A stretch of 64,000 nucleotides of DNA. Source: Palsa-1447 sp964509885 (GTDB lineage: Bacteria > Verrucomicrobiota > Verrucomicrobiia > Opitutales > Opitutaceae). The stretch is from the NCBI GenBank assembly GCA_964509885.1, contig CAZDZL010000014.1, positions 11,119 to 75,118 of the forward strand. Direction: 5' to 3'. Below the pieces are notes generated by a model, which was not told where the DNA came from, ran no database searches, and was given only the letters and a program-made list of their open reading frames with translations. The translations under genes were made by a program, and so were the position numbers. Each line of letters starts with the position of its first letter. Within the stretch, counting starts at the first letter, position 1. This document shows, piece after piece, positions 36,192-45,102 of the stretch.

Positions 36192-38546
36192 CTAGCGCGG
36201 CTGCCCCAGCTCAAGGCCCATCCTGGCGATCAGCGTGTCGATGGAGGCGGTCACCGAGGGGTTTCCCTCGAACGCCGATATCCTCTTTGCCTCGGCGAGA
36301 TGCGCCATCATCTCGCCCCCGCGCTTGAGCTGGTAGAGCTTCAAGGCGAGCGTGAGCTCGAAGGTCGCCGTCACGGGCCCGCTGAGCTCCGCCGCCTCGA
36401 GGTTCCGGATTTCGCCGTCGGCGTCGCCCTTGGCGGCGCAGGCCGCCGCGGCCCGCACGCTGTTGTTCTGGTTCCCCGGCTGCCACTGCGCCGCTTCCAG
36501 GCTCAGCGCCGCGGCCTCGGGGTCCCGTCCCGCCGCCTTCAGGAGCCCGACGAGCGGCTCGAGGGCGTCCGAGCTCGAGGGGTCCTCCGCCAGCGCCGCC
36601 CGAAGCTCGCGCTCGGCGCCGGGGGCGTCGCCCGACGACTTCATGAGGCGCGCGCGCGAGGCGCGAAGCCTGAAGTCGTGGGGCCTCCCTGCGACGGCCC
36701 TGTCGAGAAACCGTATGCCCTCCGCCTGCCGCTTCGTCCGCGTCCAGAAATCCTCGAGGACGGGCGCAAGGGTGTCCAGGTCCGCCCCCGATCCCGCCGC
36801 ACCCATGAGCGCGGCCTCGGCCTCGGGGAAGCGGCCGAGCATCATGAGGAGGGACGCCTCGTCCGCTGCGGCCGCGGGATCGCGGGGGACGAGCTCCCGC
36901 ACCCGCGCGGCCAGGGCCAGGGCCCCGTCCAGGTGGCCCATGTCCTGTTCGAGTCCCTCGAGTATGCCGGCGAGCCCGGGGTTGCCCGGGTCGCGGTCGA
37001 GCGCGGCCCGCGCCGCGGCGGCCCGGGCCGCTGTCCCCGAATCCCTTCGGGAGCCCGACGCGAAGTAAAGGTCCCGGGCCATCCTCGCCTCGTCCTCCAC
37101 GTAGGTGAGCTGGTGGCTGAACGGGGGCCTGCGCATGAGGACGTCGATCCCCAGGAGCATCGGGAGGCGCTCATGCGCCGAGTAGGCCAGTGCCCCGGCG
37201 CAGCCGCCGCTGTCCAGCCAGGCCCCGCCGCCCGGGCGGCCCCCGAGGGCGGCGGCGCAGGCCTCGGCCATCGAGCGGGCAAGGGCGTAGTTTCCGGGCC
37301 AGTCGAGGTGCACGTGCTCAAACAAGATCTCCCGCCCGCTTATCGGGGCGGTGGAGGCGGGGTCGGAGCCCATGAGGGCGGCCGAGTCGAGGAGGCTGAC
37401 ATCCCGTCCGCCCTCGAGGGCCACCGCGCGGATGACGTCGTTGATCGCAGGGTCCGGTCGGAACCGGAGCGCGTCCCAGTGCAGGGCATCGCAAAAATGC
37501 CGGCGGGCCGAGGATGTGTCGCCGGCCTGGAGGTCAAGCGAACCCATCATGAACAGCGTGTCGGCGAACTGGGGGTCGATGCGCAGCGCCTCGGCGAGGT
37601 GCGTCCGCGCCGGTCCCGCGTCCCCGAGGAGCCACGCCAGGTGGCCGGCGTCGAACGCCGCGGCCCATGCCGCGAGCTCGGCTCCGGAGAGTCCCCGACG
37701 GTGAACCGAGAGGAAGGGCGGACTGTCCTTCAGGTTCGCCACGACCGTGCAGAGGAGTGTCTTCGCCCCCGCGCCGGAGGCGGCCCCCACGATCCCCCGC
37801 AGGTTGGCCCCAAAGTTCCCGTAGACCCTTCCCAGCCTGGGATCGTCGCCGGCCACGGCGTTGTCGACGAACATCGACATGCCGCCCCACTGGGCCGGGC
37901 GCCGGACGCGGGACGAGGCCCTGGACATGAGCGAGCCGATCAGCTGGCCGGTGCGCGTCGAGCGCACGAACACGCTCGCCCGGATCACCCAGAGGGGCGG
38001 CATCTGCGAGAGGTACGCGCAGCCGGGCCCGTAGGGGCCCACCACCTCGTTGTTGCCCGCGTAGACGACGAACATGTCCGGCTCGTACCGGGCCATCTCG
38101 CGGGCGATCTGGTAGGTGACATGGGAGTTGATCGCGACGATCCCCGTGTCGATCACCTCAAACTCCCTTCCGGGGTAGCGCGCGCGCAGCTGGGCGCGCA
38201 GCTGCGGGGCGAAGGCGAAGCTCGGCACGGGCACGCCCTGCGCGGCGGATTCGCCGAGGACGACGATCCTGACCGTGTTCGGCGCCTTGCGCGCCTGCAT
38301 CCTGAAGTTGAGCGGCCGCAGGTCGAAGTTCCCGGGCAGGAACAGGCTCGCGAAGTCGGGGTTCGTCCTCATGTAGCCGGGCCTGTCATCGGGGATGAGG
38401 AAGGTCGCCGGCCTTCCGTAGCCCGCCAGGCGCAGGCCCGACTCAAGCGCGAGGAAGAGCGCCAGCGGCACGCCGAGGGCGAGCAGGGCCCGTTTCATCC
38501 AGGGGCGCGCGGCGCGGTCACGGGGGTTGGCGTTCCTCTCGGCCAT
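36192..38546 (-). CDS. Membrane-anchored SGNH/GDSL hydrolase with C-terminal TPR region
   Basis: 784 residues. An N-terminal anchor (residues 17-40, LLALGVPLALFLALESGLRLAG) is followed by an SGNH domain: block I VVLGESAAQGVP (GES variant of GDS), block III YAGNNEVVGP, and the catalytic Asp/His region in FEHVHLDWPGNYA. TPR-like helices occur between and after, as in ARTHLAEALRIDPQFADTLFMMG and many Ala-rich pairs at residues 500-760. SGNH proteins often act as acyl- or acetyl-esterases on extracytoplasmic glycans. It opposes the carbamoyltransferase-SxtJ-SxtK genes and follows a GT-C/TPR gene by 18 bp, so surface glycan modification is the likely setting. Confidence 0.82.
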   Translation of the reverse strand: MAERNANPRDRAARPWMKRALLALGVPLALFLALESGLRLAGYGRPATFLIPDDRPGYMRTNPDFASLFLPGNFDLRPLNFRMQARKAPNTVRIVVLGESAAQGVPVPSFAFAPQLRAQLRARYPGREFEVIDTGIVAINSHVTYQIAREMARYEPDMFVVYAGNNEVVGPYGPGCAYLSQMPPLWVIRASVFVRSTRTGQLIGSLMSRASSRVRRPAQWGGMSMFVDNAVAGDDPRLGRVYGNFGANLRGIVGAASGAGAKTLLCTVVANLKDSPPFLSVHRRGLSGAELAAWAAAFDAGHLAWLLGDAGPARTHLAEALRIDPQFADTLFMMGSLDLQAGDTSSARRHFCDALHWDALRFRPDPAINDVIRAVALEGGRDVSLLDSAALMGSDPASTAPISGREILFEHVHLDWPGNYALARSMAEACAAALGGRPGGGAWLDSGGCAGALAYSAHERLPMLLGIDVLMRRPPFSHQLTYVEDEARMARDLYFASGSRRDSGTAARAAAARAALDRDPGNPGLAGILEGLEQDMGHLDGALALAARVRELVPRDPAAAADEASLLMMLGRFPEAEAALMGAAGSGADLDTLAPVLEDFWTRTKRQAEGIRFLDRAVAGRPHDFRLRASRARLMKSSGDAPGAERELRAALAEDPSSSDALEPLVGLLKAAGRDPEAAALSLEAAQWQPGNQNNSVRAAAACAAKGDADGEIRNLEAAELSGPVTATFELTLALKLYQLKRGGEMMAHLAEAKRISAFEGNPSVTASIDTLIARMGLELGQPR

Positions 38547-38564
38547 GGTCGGTCCGGCGGGCGC

Positions 38565-40820
38565 CTAGGGATGCGCCGCCTCGAGGCGATCGAGCGCCCT
38601 GCGGGCGAGCTCGAAGTCGGGGCGGATCGCGAGCGCCCGCTCGAGGTGCGCGATCGCCTCCTCGCGACGCTCGCCTCCCATGGCAAGGGCGATCGCCAGC
38701 CCGAAGTGGGCCTCGGCCAACCCGGGGTTGAGCCGCACCGCCGCCTCGAACTCCGCGACGGCGTCCTGACGGCGGCCCGGCGCTCCCGAGAGGAGGATGC
38801 CAAGGGCGTAGTGCGCCTGGGCGTCGGAGGGGTCGATCTTCAGGGCGGCGGAGTACTCCGCGATAGCCTCGGCGCTGCCGCCGGGCCGCCGCGAGAGCGC
38901 GTTCGCCAGGTTGGCGTGGATCTCCTCGCTCCCGGGCTGGAGCCGCAGCGCCAGCCTGTACTCCGCAATCGCCTCGTCGAGGCGGCCCGGCGTGTGGGCC
39001 AGCGCCACGCCGAGGTTGCTGTGGGCATCGGCGCGGTCGGGCTCCAGGCCGAGCGCGGCCCTGTACTCGGCCACCGCCTCGGCGAGGCGCGCGGGGGCCT
39101 GGGACAGCGCGTTGGCGAGGTCGTAGTGGTAGTCCGCCTCCCGGGGCGCGATCCTGACCGCGGCCTGGAACTCGCGGATCGCCTCCGGCAGCGAGCCCGC
39201 CTTCCTCTCGAGGAGCGTGCCCAGGTTGGCGTGGGCGGCGTCGTAGTCCGGCCGCAGGCGGATCGCCTCGCGCAGCTCGGCCTCGGCGTCGGCGAGCCGG
39301 CCCGGCGCGTCCTCGAGGGCGATGCCCAAGTTGTTGTGGGCCTCCGCGTAGCCCGGGTTGTAGCGCAGGGCCTGCCCGTACTCGGCGACGGCGTCGGCGG
39401 AGCGGCCGGGCACCTTCAGGAGCGCGCTCGCGAGGTTGTTGTGCGCCCTCCAGTGGTCGGGCTTCAGCCTTACGGTCGCCTGGTATTCGGAGATCGCCTC
39501 GGCGAGGTGCTCAGGGCCCATCCCGAGGGTCACCGCGAGGTTGAAATGGATCAGCCAGGCCGACGGGTTGCGCGCCAGCGTGGACCGGTAGAGTGTCTCC
39601 GAGTCGCGGTAGGTCCCGGCCTGCCTCCACGTGAGGATCCCGAGCACGGCGGGGACCGCGAGCCGCAGCGCGGCGCGCCCGGCGTCCCCCAGCGGCAGGC
39701 GCAGGCAGATCCGCCAGACGCCCCAGGCCGCCGGGACGATGATCCCCAGGCTCGCGAGGTACTGGAAGTGGTCCGCGACGAACGAGAACAGGAACGGGTA
39801 TACGTTCACAAACCCGAGGGCAGGGAAGAGCGTCCCGGCGAAGATCAGGAACCCCGCGAGCGGGCCGCGCATCCTGCGCGCGAGGACAGCGAGGACGGCC
39901 AGGAGGGCGAGGATCCCCGCGAGGTACGCCGCGTCCCCCCACCCTGCACCCGGCGACCAGCGCGGGTAGATGAACATCAGGTTCGACGGCCAGAGGACTT
40001 TGCCGAGGTAGAAGGCGATCACCCGGCCGGCGAGGAGGAGGCGCTTGAGCGCGCTGAGGGTGAAGTCCGCCCCCTCGGCGCCGATGAAGGTCCTCTCCAC
40101 CCAGGCCGTGTGGAGGCCGACGGCGAGGCCGGCGGCAAACCAGGGAAGGAGGGGAAGGACGTCGCGCCTCAGGCCGAGGCGCCCCCGCCTCCACCAGAAA
40201 ACCACGAGGAGCGCCGCCGGCAGGGTCGCCGTCACGGTCTTCGTCAGGAGCGCCATGGCAAACAGCGCAAGCGCGCCCGCATACGCGGATGTCCCGCGCG
40301 TCGCGTCGAAGCGCAGGTAGACCCGCGCGGCCAGGAGGTAGAAGACCGCCGAGAGCGTGTTCTTCTGCTCGGAGATCCACGCCACCGACTCCACGCAGAC
40401 CGGGTGGAAGGCAAAGACAAGGGCCGCGAGGCGCGGCGCGGGAAAGGAGAGGCGGCGAAGGACGTCGTAGACGAGCCAGGCGGCCGCCGCGTGGAGCGCC
40501 ACGTTCAGCAGGTGGTACGCGAGGACGGAGTCCCCCCAGAGTCGGTGCTCAAGCCAGAACGCGGAATGCAGCAGCGGGTAGTACTGCTGCGTCGCGCCGG
40601 GCTCGAACCAGATCCGCCAGAGGCCCCGGAGCGAGCGCAGCGAGAGCTTCGTCACATGGGCGTCGTCGTCCCAGAGGAAACCGCCTCGCAGCGCCGGCAG
40701 GTAGGCGAGGAGCAGGCCCGCGAGGAGCAGGCATGCGAAGCCCGCGGCCTCGGGGTCCGCCCAGGCGGGCTTCGCCGATCGGGGGGCTGCGGGGGACTCC
40801 ACGCCCCAGTCTCGGATCAA
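38565..40820 (-). CDS. GT-C-like polytopic membrane protein with nine TPR repeats (TMTC-like)
   Basis: About 751 residues if the TTG at 40820 is used; a GTG at 40802 is also possible, and the longer ORF to 40961 runs through operator C and is rejected. The N-terminal half has about ten transmembrane helices and the acidic first-loop motif GGFLWDDDAHVTKLS, typical of GT-C mannosyl- and related glycosyltransferases. The C-terminal 315 residues hold nine TPR units with an unusually regular 35-residue period and a PGRLADA-type turn between units. Most similar in layout to TMTC proteins and bacterial TPR glycosyltransferases. Co-transcribed with the SGNH gene. Confidence 0.8.
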   Translation of the reverse strand: MIRDWGVESPAAPRSAKPAWADPEAAGFACLLLAGLLLAYLPALRGGFLWDDDAHVTKLSLRSLRGLWRIWFEPGATQQYYPLLHSAFWLEHRLWGDSVLAYHLLNVALHAAAAWLVYDVLRRLSFPAPRLAALVFAFHPVCVESVAWISEQKNTLSAVFYLLAARVYLRFDATRGTSAYAGALALFAMALLTKTVTATLPAALLVVFWWRRGRLGLRRDVLPLLPWFAAGLAVGLHTAWVERTFIGAEGADFTLSALKRLLLAGRVIAFYLGKVLWPSNLMFIYPRWSPGAGWGDAAYLAGILALLAVLAVLARRMRGPLAGFLIFAGTLFPALGFVNVYPFLFSFVADHFQYLASLGIIVPAAWGVWRICLRLPLGDAGRAALRLAVPAVLGILTWRQAGTYRDSETLYRSTLARNPSAWLIHFNLAVTLGMGPEHLAEAISEYQATVRLKPDHWRAHNNLASALLKVPGRSADAVAEYGQALRYNPGYAEAHNNLGIALEDAPGRLADAEAELREAIRLRPDYDAAHANLGTLLERKAGSLPEAIREFQAAVRIAPREADYHYDLANALSQAPARLAEAVAEYRAALGLEPDRADAHSNLGVALAHTPGRLDEAIAEYRLALRLQPGSEEIHANLANALSRRPGGSAEAIAEYSAALKIDPSDAQAHYALGILLSGAPGRRQDAVAEFEAAVRLNPGLAEAHFGLAIALAMGGERREEAIAHLERALAIRPDFELARRALDRLEAAHP

Positions 40821-40907
40821 CGCCGAAGAACGGTCAAGAGCACGCTCGGAGCCCGGAGCGGGGCTGCGGCGCCCCCCTCTGGGGGCGCCCGGGCGTGTAG
40901 CAGGGAT

Positions 40908-40961
40908 GTTAAAAACATAGTCATTTCTGCCATTTTTTAACGGCGCCGATGGCAATATCAT
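40908..40961 (+). promoter_or_regulatory. Regulon operator C with promoter for the nagB-GH20-MFS operon
   Basis: Operator at 40908-40941 with left part GTTAAAAACATAGTCA and right part GCCATTTTTTAAC; two bases differ from site B. TTTTTT (40933-40938) lies 17 bp before TATCAT (40956-40961), a good -10. The TSS near 40968 rules out an ATG at 40960 as the nagB start. The site also lies upstream of the divergent GT-C/TPR gene and could affect it. Confidence 0.75.
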
Positions 40962-41007
40962 GCGAGGGTGCCCTTACACCCGGAAATCCGCATGCGCGCC
41001 TCCTGAC

Positions 41008-42975
41008 ATGACCGGCCCGTCGACAGCCGCCTCCAGCCGCTTCGAGCACGTCCCCGTCTCGGTGTTCCCGGGCAGCGCCGAGGCCGCCAGGGCCGTGGCG
41101 CGGGACATCGCCGCCCTCATCCGCTCGAGGCAGGCCGAGACGCGCACCGCCGTGCTCGGCCTCGCGACGGGCTCGACGCCGCTCGGCCTCTACGCGGAGC
41201 TCGTAAGGATGCACCGCGAGGACGGGCTCAGCTTCGCGAACGTCGTCACCTTCAACCTGGACGAGTACTACCCCATCCAGCCGTCGAACCCGCGCAGCTA
41301 CCGCAGCTTCATGCAGGCGCACCTCTTCGACCACGTCGACGTGCCGCCGGCGGCGATCCACGTTCCGGACGGGACGGTCCCCCTCGCCTCCCTCGAGGCG
41401 TACTGCCACGACTACGAGGAGAGCATACGCTCGGCGGGCGGCATAGACTTCCAGATCCTGGGGATCGGCCGCACCGGGCACATCGGCTTCAACGAGCCGG
41501 GTAGCCCGAGGCGCTCGCGCACCCGCATGGTGACCCTGGACTCGCTGACGAGGCGCGACGCCGCGGGCGACTTCGGGGGCGAGGAGAACACCCCCAGGCA
41601 GGCGGTCACGATGGGGGTCAGGACGATCCTGGAGGCGAGGCGCGTCGTCCTGATGGCCTGGGGCCAGCACAAGGCCGACATCGTCCGCGCCGCGGCGGAG
41701 GGACCGGTCACGCCCCAGGTCACGGCCTCCTTCCTGCAGGAGCACGACAACGTCCACTTCATCATCGACCGCGCCGCGGCGGGCTCGCTGACGCGCTACC
41801 GCACGCCGTGGCTCCTGGGGGCCCTCGGCGACCTCGGACTCGAGTGGGACCCCGCCATGACCCGCCGGGCGATCCTCTGGCTCTCCCAACTCCGGGGAAA
41901 GGCCGTGCTCAAGCTGACCGACGACGACTACAACGAGGCGGGGCTCCAGGACCTGCTGCGCATCCAGGGCTCGGCCTACGACGTCAACCTCGCCGGCTTC
42001 TACCAGCTGCAGCACACGATCACGGGCTGGCCCGGCGGCCGCGACCCGAGCCGCACGAAGCCGGGCGACGCCCCCGCGCGCCCGCTGCGCTCCTCGTCGT
42101 CGGGCGTGTTCCCCAAGCGCGTGCTCGTCCTTTCGCCTCACCCCGACGACGACGTCATCGGGATGGGCGGGACGCTCTGCCGGCTGGTCGAGCACGGCCA
42201 CGAGGTGCACGTGGCCCACCAGGTCTCGGGCGCAAACGCCGTGTCGGACGAGGCGCTTGCGCGCGCCCTGCGCTTCGTCGGCGACTCCGGCCTGGCGGAC
42301 CCCGCAGCAGCCGGCAGGCTCCAGTCCATCTGCGCGGCCCACGACGCGACGGGCTCGCTGCCGGCCACGCCGGAGATCCAAAATTGGAAGGGACTCGTCA
42401 GGCGCCAGGAGGCGCTCGCCGCGGCGCGGGTGTGCGGTGTCCCGCAGGGGCGCATGCACTTCCTCGACCTTCCGTTCTACCGCGCGAGCCCGGGCAGCAG
42501 GAGGCAGCTCGGCGACGGGGACCGGGAGGCCATGCGCGCGCTCCTGGAGGCGGTCCGCCCACACCTGATCTTTGCGGCGGGAGACCTCGACGACCCGCAC
42601 GGCACCCACCGCCTCTGCCTGCACGCCCTGCGCGACGCGATGGCCGGGCTGCCGGCCTCGGGATGGGTGGGCGCGTGCGAGCTCTGGCTCTACCGGGGCG
42701 CCTGGTCGGAGTGGTCCACGGACGAGATCGACATGGCGGTGCCGCTCAGCCCCCAGGAGGTGCTCCGCAGGAGACGCGCGATCTTCTGCCACGAGACCCA
42801 GAAGGACATGGCCCTCTTCTTGGGTGACGACCGCCGGGAATTCTGGCAGCGTTCCGAGGACAGGAGCCGGCGCCTCGCCGAGACCTACAACGCCCTTGGC
42901 CTCGCGGAATACGAGGCGATAGAAGCCTTCAAGAGATATGCCCCCGAGGAATTCCTTCGCGATCTGCCTCTTTAG
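41008..42975 (+). CDS. nagB: Glucosamine-6-phosphate deaminase fused to PIG-L deacetylase domain
   Basis: 655 residues. Residues 1-270 are NagB: LGLATGSTPLGLYAELVRMH, VVTFNLDEYYPI, GIGRTGHIGFNEPGSP and NTPRQAVTMG are conserved; it converts glucosamine-6-P to fructose-6-P and ammonia. A linker of about 100 residues leads to a complete PIG-L/LmbE domain from about residue 370: VLSPHPDDDVIGMGG (zinc HPDD) and LDDPHGTHRLCLHAL (third ligand). Such fusions also occur in Bacteroidetes. The promoter position supports the ATG at 41008. The first gene under operator C; GH20 begins 38 bp before its end. The second domain could supply the missing deacetylation step. Confidence 0.93.
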   Translation: MTGPSTAASSRFEHVPVSVFPGSAEAARAVARDIAALIRSRQAETRTAVLGLATGSTPLGLYAELVRMHREDGLSFANVVTFNLDEYYPIQPSNPRSYRSFMQAHLFDHVDVPPAAIHVPDGTVPLASLEAYCHDYEESIRSAGGIDFQILGIGRTGHIGFNEPGSPRRSRTRMVTLDSLTRRDAAGDFGGEENTPRQAVTMGVRTILEARRVVLMAWGQHKADIVRAAAEGPVTPQVTASFLQEHDNVHFIIDRAAAGSLTRYRTPWLLGALGDLGLEWDPAMTRRAILWLSQLRGKAVLKLTDDDYNEAGLQDLLRIQGSAYDVNLAGFYQLQHTITGWPGGRDPSRTKPGDAPARPLRSSSSGVFPKRVLVLSPHPDDDVIGMGGTLCRLVEHGHEVHVAHQVSGANAVSDEALARALRFVGDSGLADPAAAGRLQSICAAHDATGSLPATPEIQNWKGLVRRQEALAAARVCGVPQGRMHFLDLPFYRASPGSRRQLGDGDREAMRALLEAVRPHLIFAAGDLDDPHGTHRLCLHALRDAMAGLPASGWVGACELWLYRGAWSEWSTDEIDMAVPLSPQEVLRRRRAIFCHETQKDMALFLGDDRREFWQRSEDRSRRLAETYNALGLAEYEAIEAFKRYAPEEFLRDLPL

Positions 42976-45076
42976 CGCGGCGGGGTGGATCGCGGGCGCC
43001 GCGGGGGATCCGCTTCCCACTGACGTCATGCCGGCGCCTGCTAAGGCCGTCGTCTCGGCGGGGAGGTTCCCCGCATCGGGGCCCCTGGACGTGACGACGG
43101 TGGCTCCCGCCGGGCCGCGCCTCGCCGGCGCGGTCGCCAGGGCCCAGGCCCGGTGGCTGTCGCGGGTCGGCGAATCCCGCGGGACGGACAGGCCGGCGCC
43201 GTTCACCCTCACGATCGACTGCGCGGGCGCGGCCGGCGCGGTCCCGCAGATGGGGGAGGACGAATCCTACGCGCTCGACGTCTCCGGCTCGGGGGCCGTC
43301 CTTCGGGCGCCGACCGACCTAGGGGCCCTGCACGGGCTGGAGACCCTCCTGCAGCTCATCCGCCGCGACAAGGGGGGCGGCTACGTCCCCGCTGTCTCCA
43401 TCCGCGACCAGCCGCGGTTTCCCTGGCGCGGGCTCATGATCGACGTCGCCCGGCACTGGCAGCCTACGGAGGTGATCGAGCGAAACCTGGACGCGATGGC
43501 GGTCGTCAAGCTGAACGTCCTGCACCTGCACCTGACGGACGACCAGGGGTTCCGGATCGAGAGCCTCACCCACCCGGAGCTGCAGGGGATGGGCTCCGAC
43601 GGGAACTTCTTCACGCAGGCCCAGATGCGCGCGATCATCGCCTACGCGGCCGACCGGGGCATCCGCGTCGTCCCCGAGTTCGACGTGCCGGGCCACGCCA
43701 CGAGCTGGGTCGTCTCGCACCCGGAGCTCGCGAGCGGGCCCGGCCCGTACGGCATCGAGCGCCACTGGGGCGTGTTCAACCCCGTGCTCGACCCGTCGAA
43801 CGAGGCGACCTACGCGCTCCTCGGCGACTTCCTCGGCGAGATGGCCGCCCTCTTCCCGGACCGCTTCTTCCACATCGGCGGCGACGAGAACAACGGGGTC
43901 CAGTGGGATGCGAACCCGCGGATCCAGACCTTCCTGCGCGAGCACCTCCTGAAGGACGACGCGGGCCTGCACGCCTACTTCAACACGAGGATCGCGGCGA
44001 TCCTGGCAAAGGCCGGCAAGCGCCTCGTCGGCTGGGACGAGATCATGAACGCGGACCTCCCGAGGGACTGCGTGATCGACTCCTGGCGCGGGACCGAGGC
44101 GCTCGCCTCGGCCGCGACCCTCGGCTTCGACGGGATCCTCTCGAACGGGTACTACATCGACCTGGCGTACCCGGCCTCGGACCACTACCTGGCAGACCCC
44201 CTGCCCGCAGACTCCGCGCTCACGCCGGCCGAGAGGGCGCACGTGCTCGGCGGCGAGGCGACGATGTGGGCGGAGTGGGTCACGCCCGAGACGATCGACT
44301 CCCGGATCTGGCCGCGCACCGCGGCCATCGCCGAGCGCCTCTGGTCGCCGGCGCAGATCCGGGACGTCGCGGAGATGTACCGCAGGCTGGACATCGTGGG
44401 CGACCGCCTCGGCGAGTCGGGCTCGCTTCACGACAGCAACAGGGACGCCATGCTGCGCCATTTGGTCGGCGAGAACCTCAAGGCTCCCGGGATCGCGTCC
44501 CTGGAGACCCTCATCGGCGTGCTCGAGCCCGTGAAGCGCTACGAGCGGGGCAACGAGCAGCACTGGGGCAACCAGCTGATGCCGCTCATCGGGCTCGCGG
44601 ACGCGGCGCGCCCGGACAGCAAGGCGTCGAGGGAGTTCGCGGGGCTCGTGGACAAGATGCTCTTCTCCCCCGGCGCGATCGACCGATCCCAGGCCGACGA
44701 CATCGGCTCGAGCCTGGTCGAGTGGAGCGCGGCCGCGAAGGAGGTCGCCGGCACCCTTGCCGAGCGGTACCCCGGCGTAAGGGAGGCCGTGGCGCCGGCA
44801 AGGGACCTCTTGGTCGCCTGCAGCGCGGGCGACGACGCCGTCCATGCGCTGGCGTCGGGGAACCCCCTGCCGGGCGCGAGGCTCGCAGCGGGCCTCGATG
44901 CGCTCGACCATGCGGCCCTTCCCAACGAATCCGCCACTGAGCTGCCGATCCTCAAGCCCGTGCGCCTGCTGCTCGCCGCGGCGGCGAAACAGGGGGAGCG
45001 CAAGGGGATGTCCGACACGGCGTGGCACGAGCTCGTGGTCCTGACGGCGTTCCCGCCGGCGGCACCCGCCAAGTAG
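42938..45076 (+). CDS. GH20 beta-N-acetylhexosaminidase
   Basis: 712 residues. Signal-peptide-like start (FAICLFSAAGWIAGAAG), an N-terminal GH20b domain, then the catalytic barrel with RGLMIDVARHWQP, LHLHLTDDQGFR and the catalytic pair Asp316-Glu317 in HIGGDENNGVQW. The family uses substrate-assisted catalysis to release terminal GlcNAc or GalNAc from chito-oligosaccharides or glycoproteins. Likely periplasmic, acting on glycans imported by the TonB receptor. It overlaps nagB by 38 bp and precedes the MFS porter by 26 bp, all one operon. Confidence 0.95.
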   Translation: MPPRNSFAICLFSAAGWIAGAAGDPLPTDVMPAPAKAVVSAGRFPASGPLDVTTVAPAGPRLAGAVARAQARWLSRVGESRGTDRPAPFTLTIDCAGAAGAVPQMGEDESYALDVSGSGAVLRAPTDLGALHGLETLLQLIRRDKGGGYVPAVSIRDQPRFPWRGLMIDVARHWQPTEVIERNLDAMAVVKLNVLHLHLTDDQGFRIESLTHPELQGMGSDGNFFTQAQMRAIIAYAADRGIRVVPEFDVPGHATSWVVSHPELASGPGPYGIERHWGVFNPVLDPSNEATYALLGDFLGEMAALFPDRFFHIGGDENNGVQWDANPRIQTFLREHLLKDDAGLHAYFNTRIAAILAKAGKRLVGWDEIMNADLPRDCVIDSWRGTEALASAATLGFDGILSNGYYIDLAYPASDHYLADPLPADSALTPAERAHVLGGEATMWAEWVTPETIDSRIWPRTAAIAERLWSPAQIRDVAEMYRRLDIVGDRLGESGSLHDSNRDAMLRHLVGENLKAPGIASLETLIGVLEPVKRYERGNEQHWGNQLMPLIGLADAARPDSKASREFAGLVDKMLFSPGAIDRSQADDIGSSLVEWSAAAKEVAGTLAERYPGVREAVAPARDLLVACSAGDDAVHALASGNPLPGARLAAGLDALDHAALPNESATELPILKPVRLLLAAAAKQGERKGMSDTAWHELVVLTAFPPAAPAK

Positions 45077-45102
45077 ACCTCACCGCGCCGCACGGCCCCC
45101 TC

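Noticed and set aside
36300..40940. A plus-strand reading frame of more than 1500 codons opposite the SGNH and GT-C/TPR genes
   Set aside because: It is a GC-rich shadow frame: Arg/Pro/Gly/Val-rich low-complexity protein with no domains, while the minus strand has two clear genes.
40960..41007. ATG at 40960 as the nagB start
   Set aside because: It overlaps the predicted -10 (40956-40961) and would precede the transcription start; the ATG at 41008 also gives a better N-terminus.
42938..45076. GH20 enzyme as a broken gene because it overlaps nagB
   Set aside because: The 38-bp overlap still leaves complete genes with intact catalytic motifs; overlaps are common in this window.
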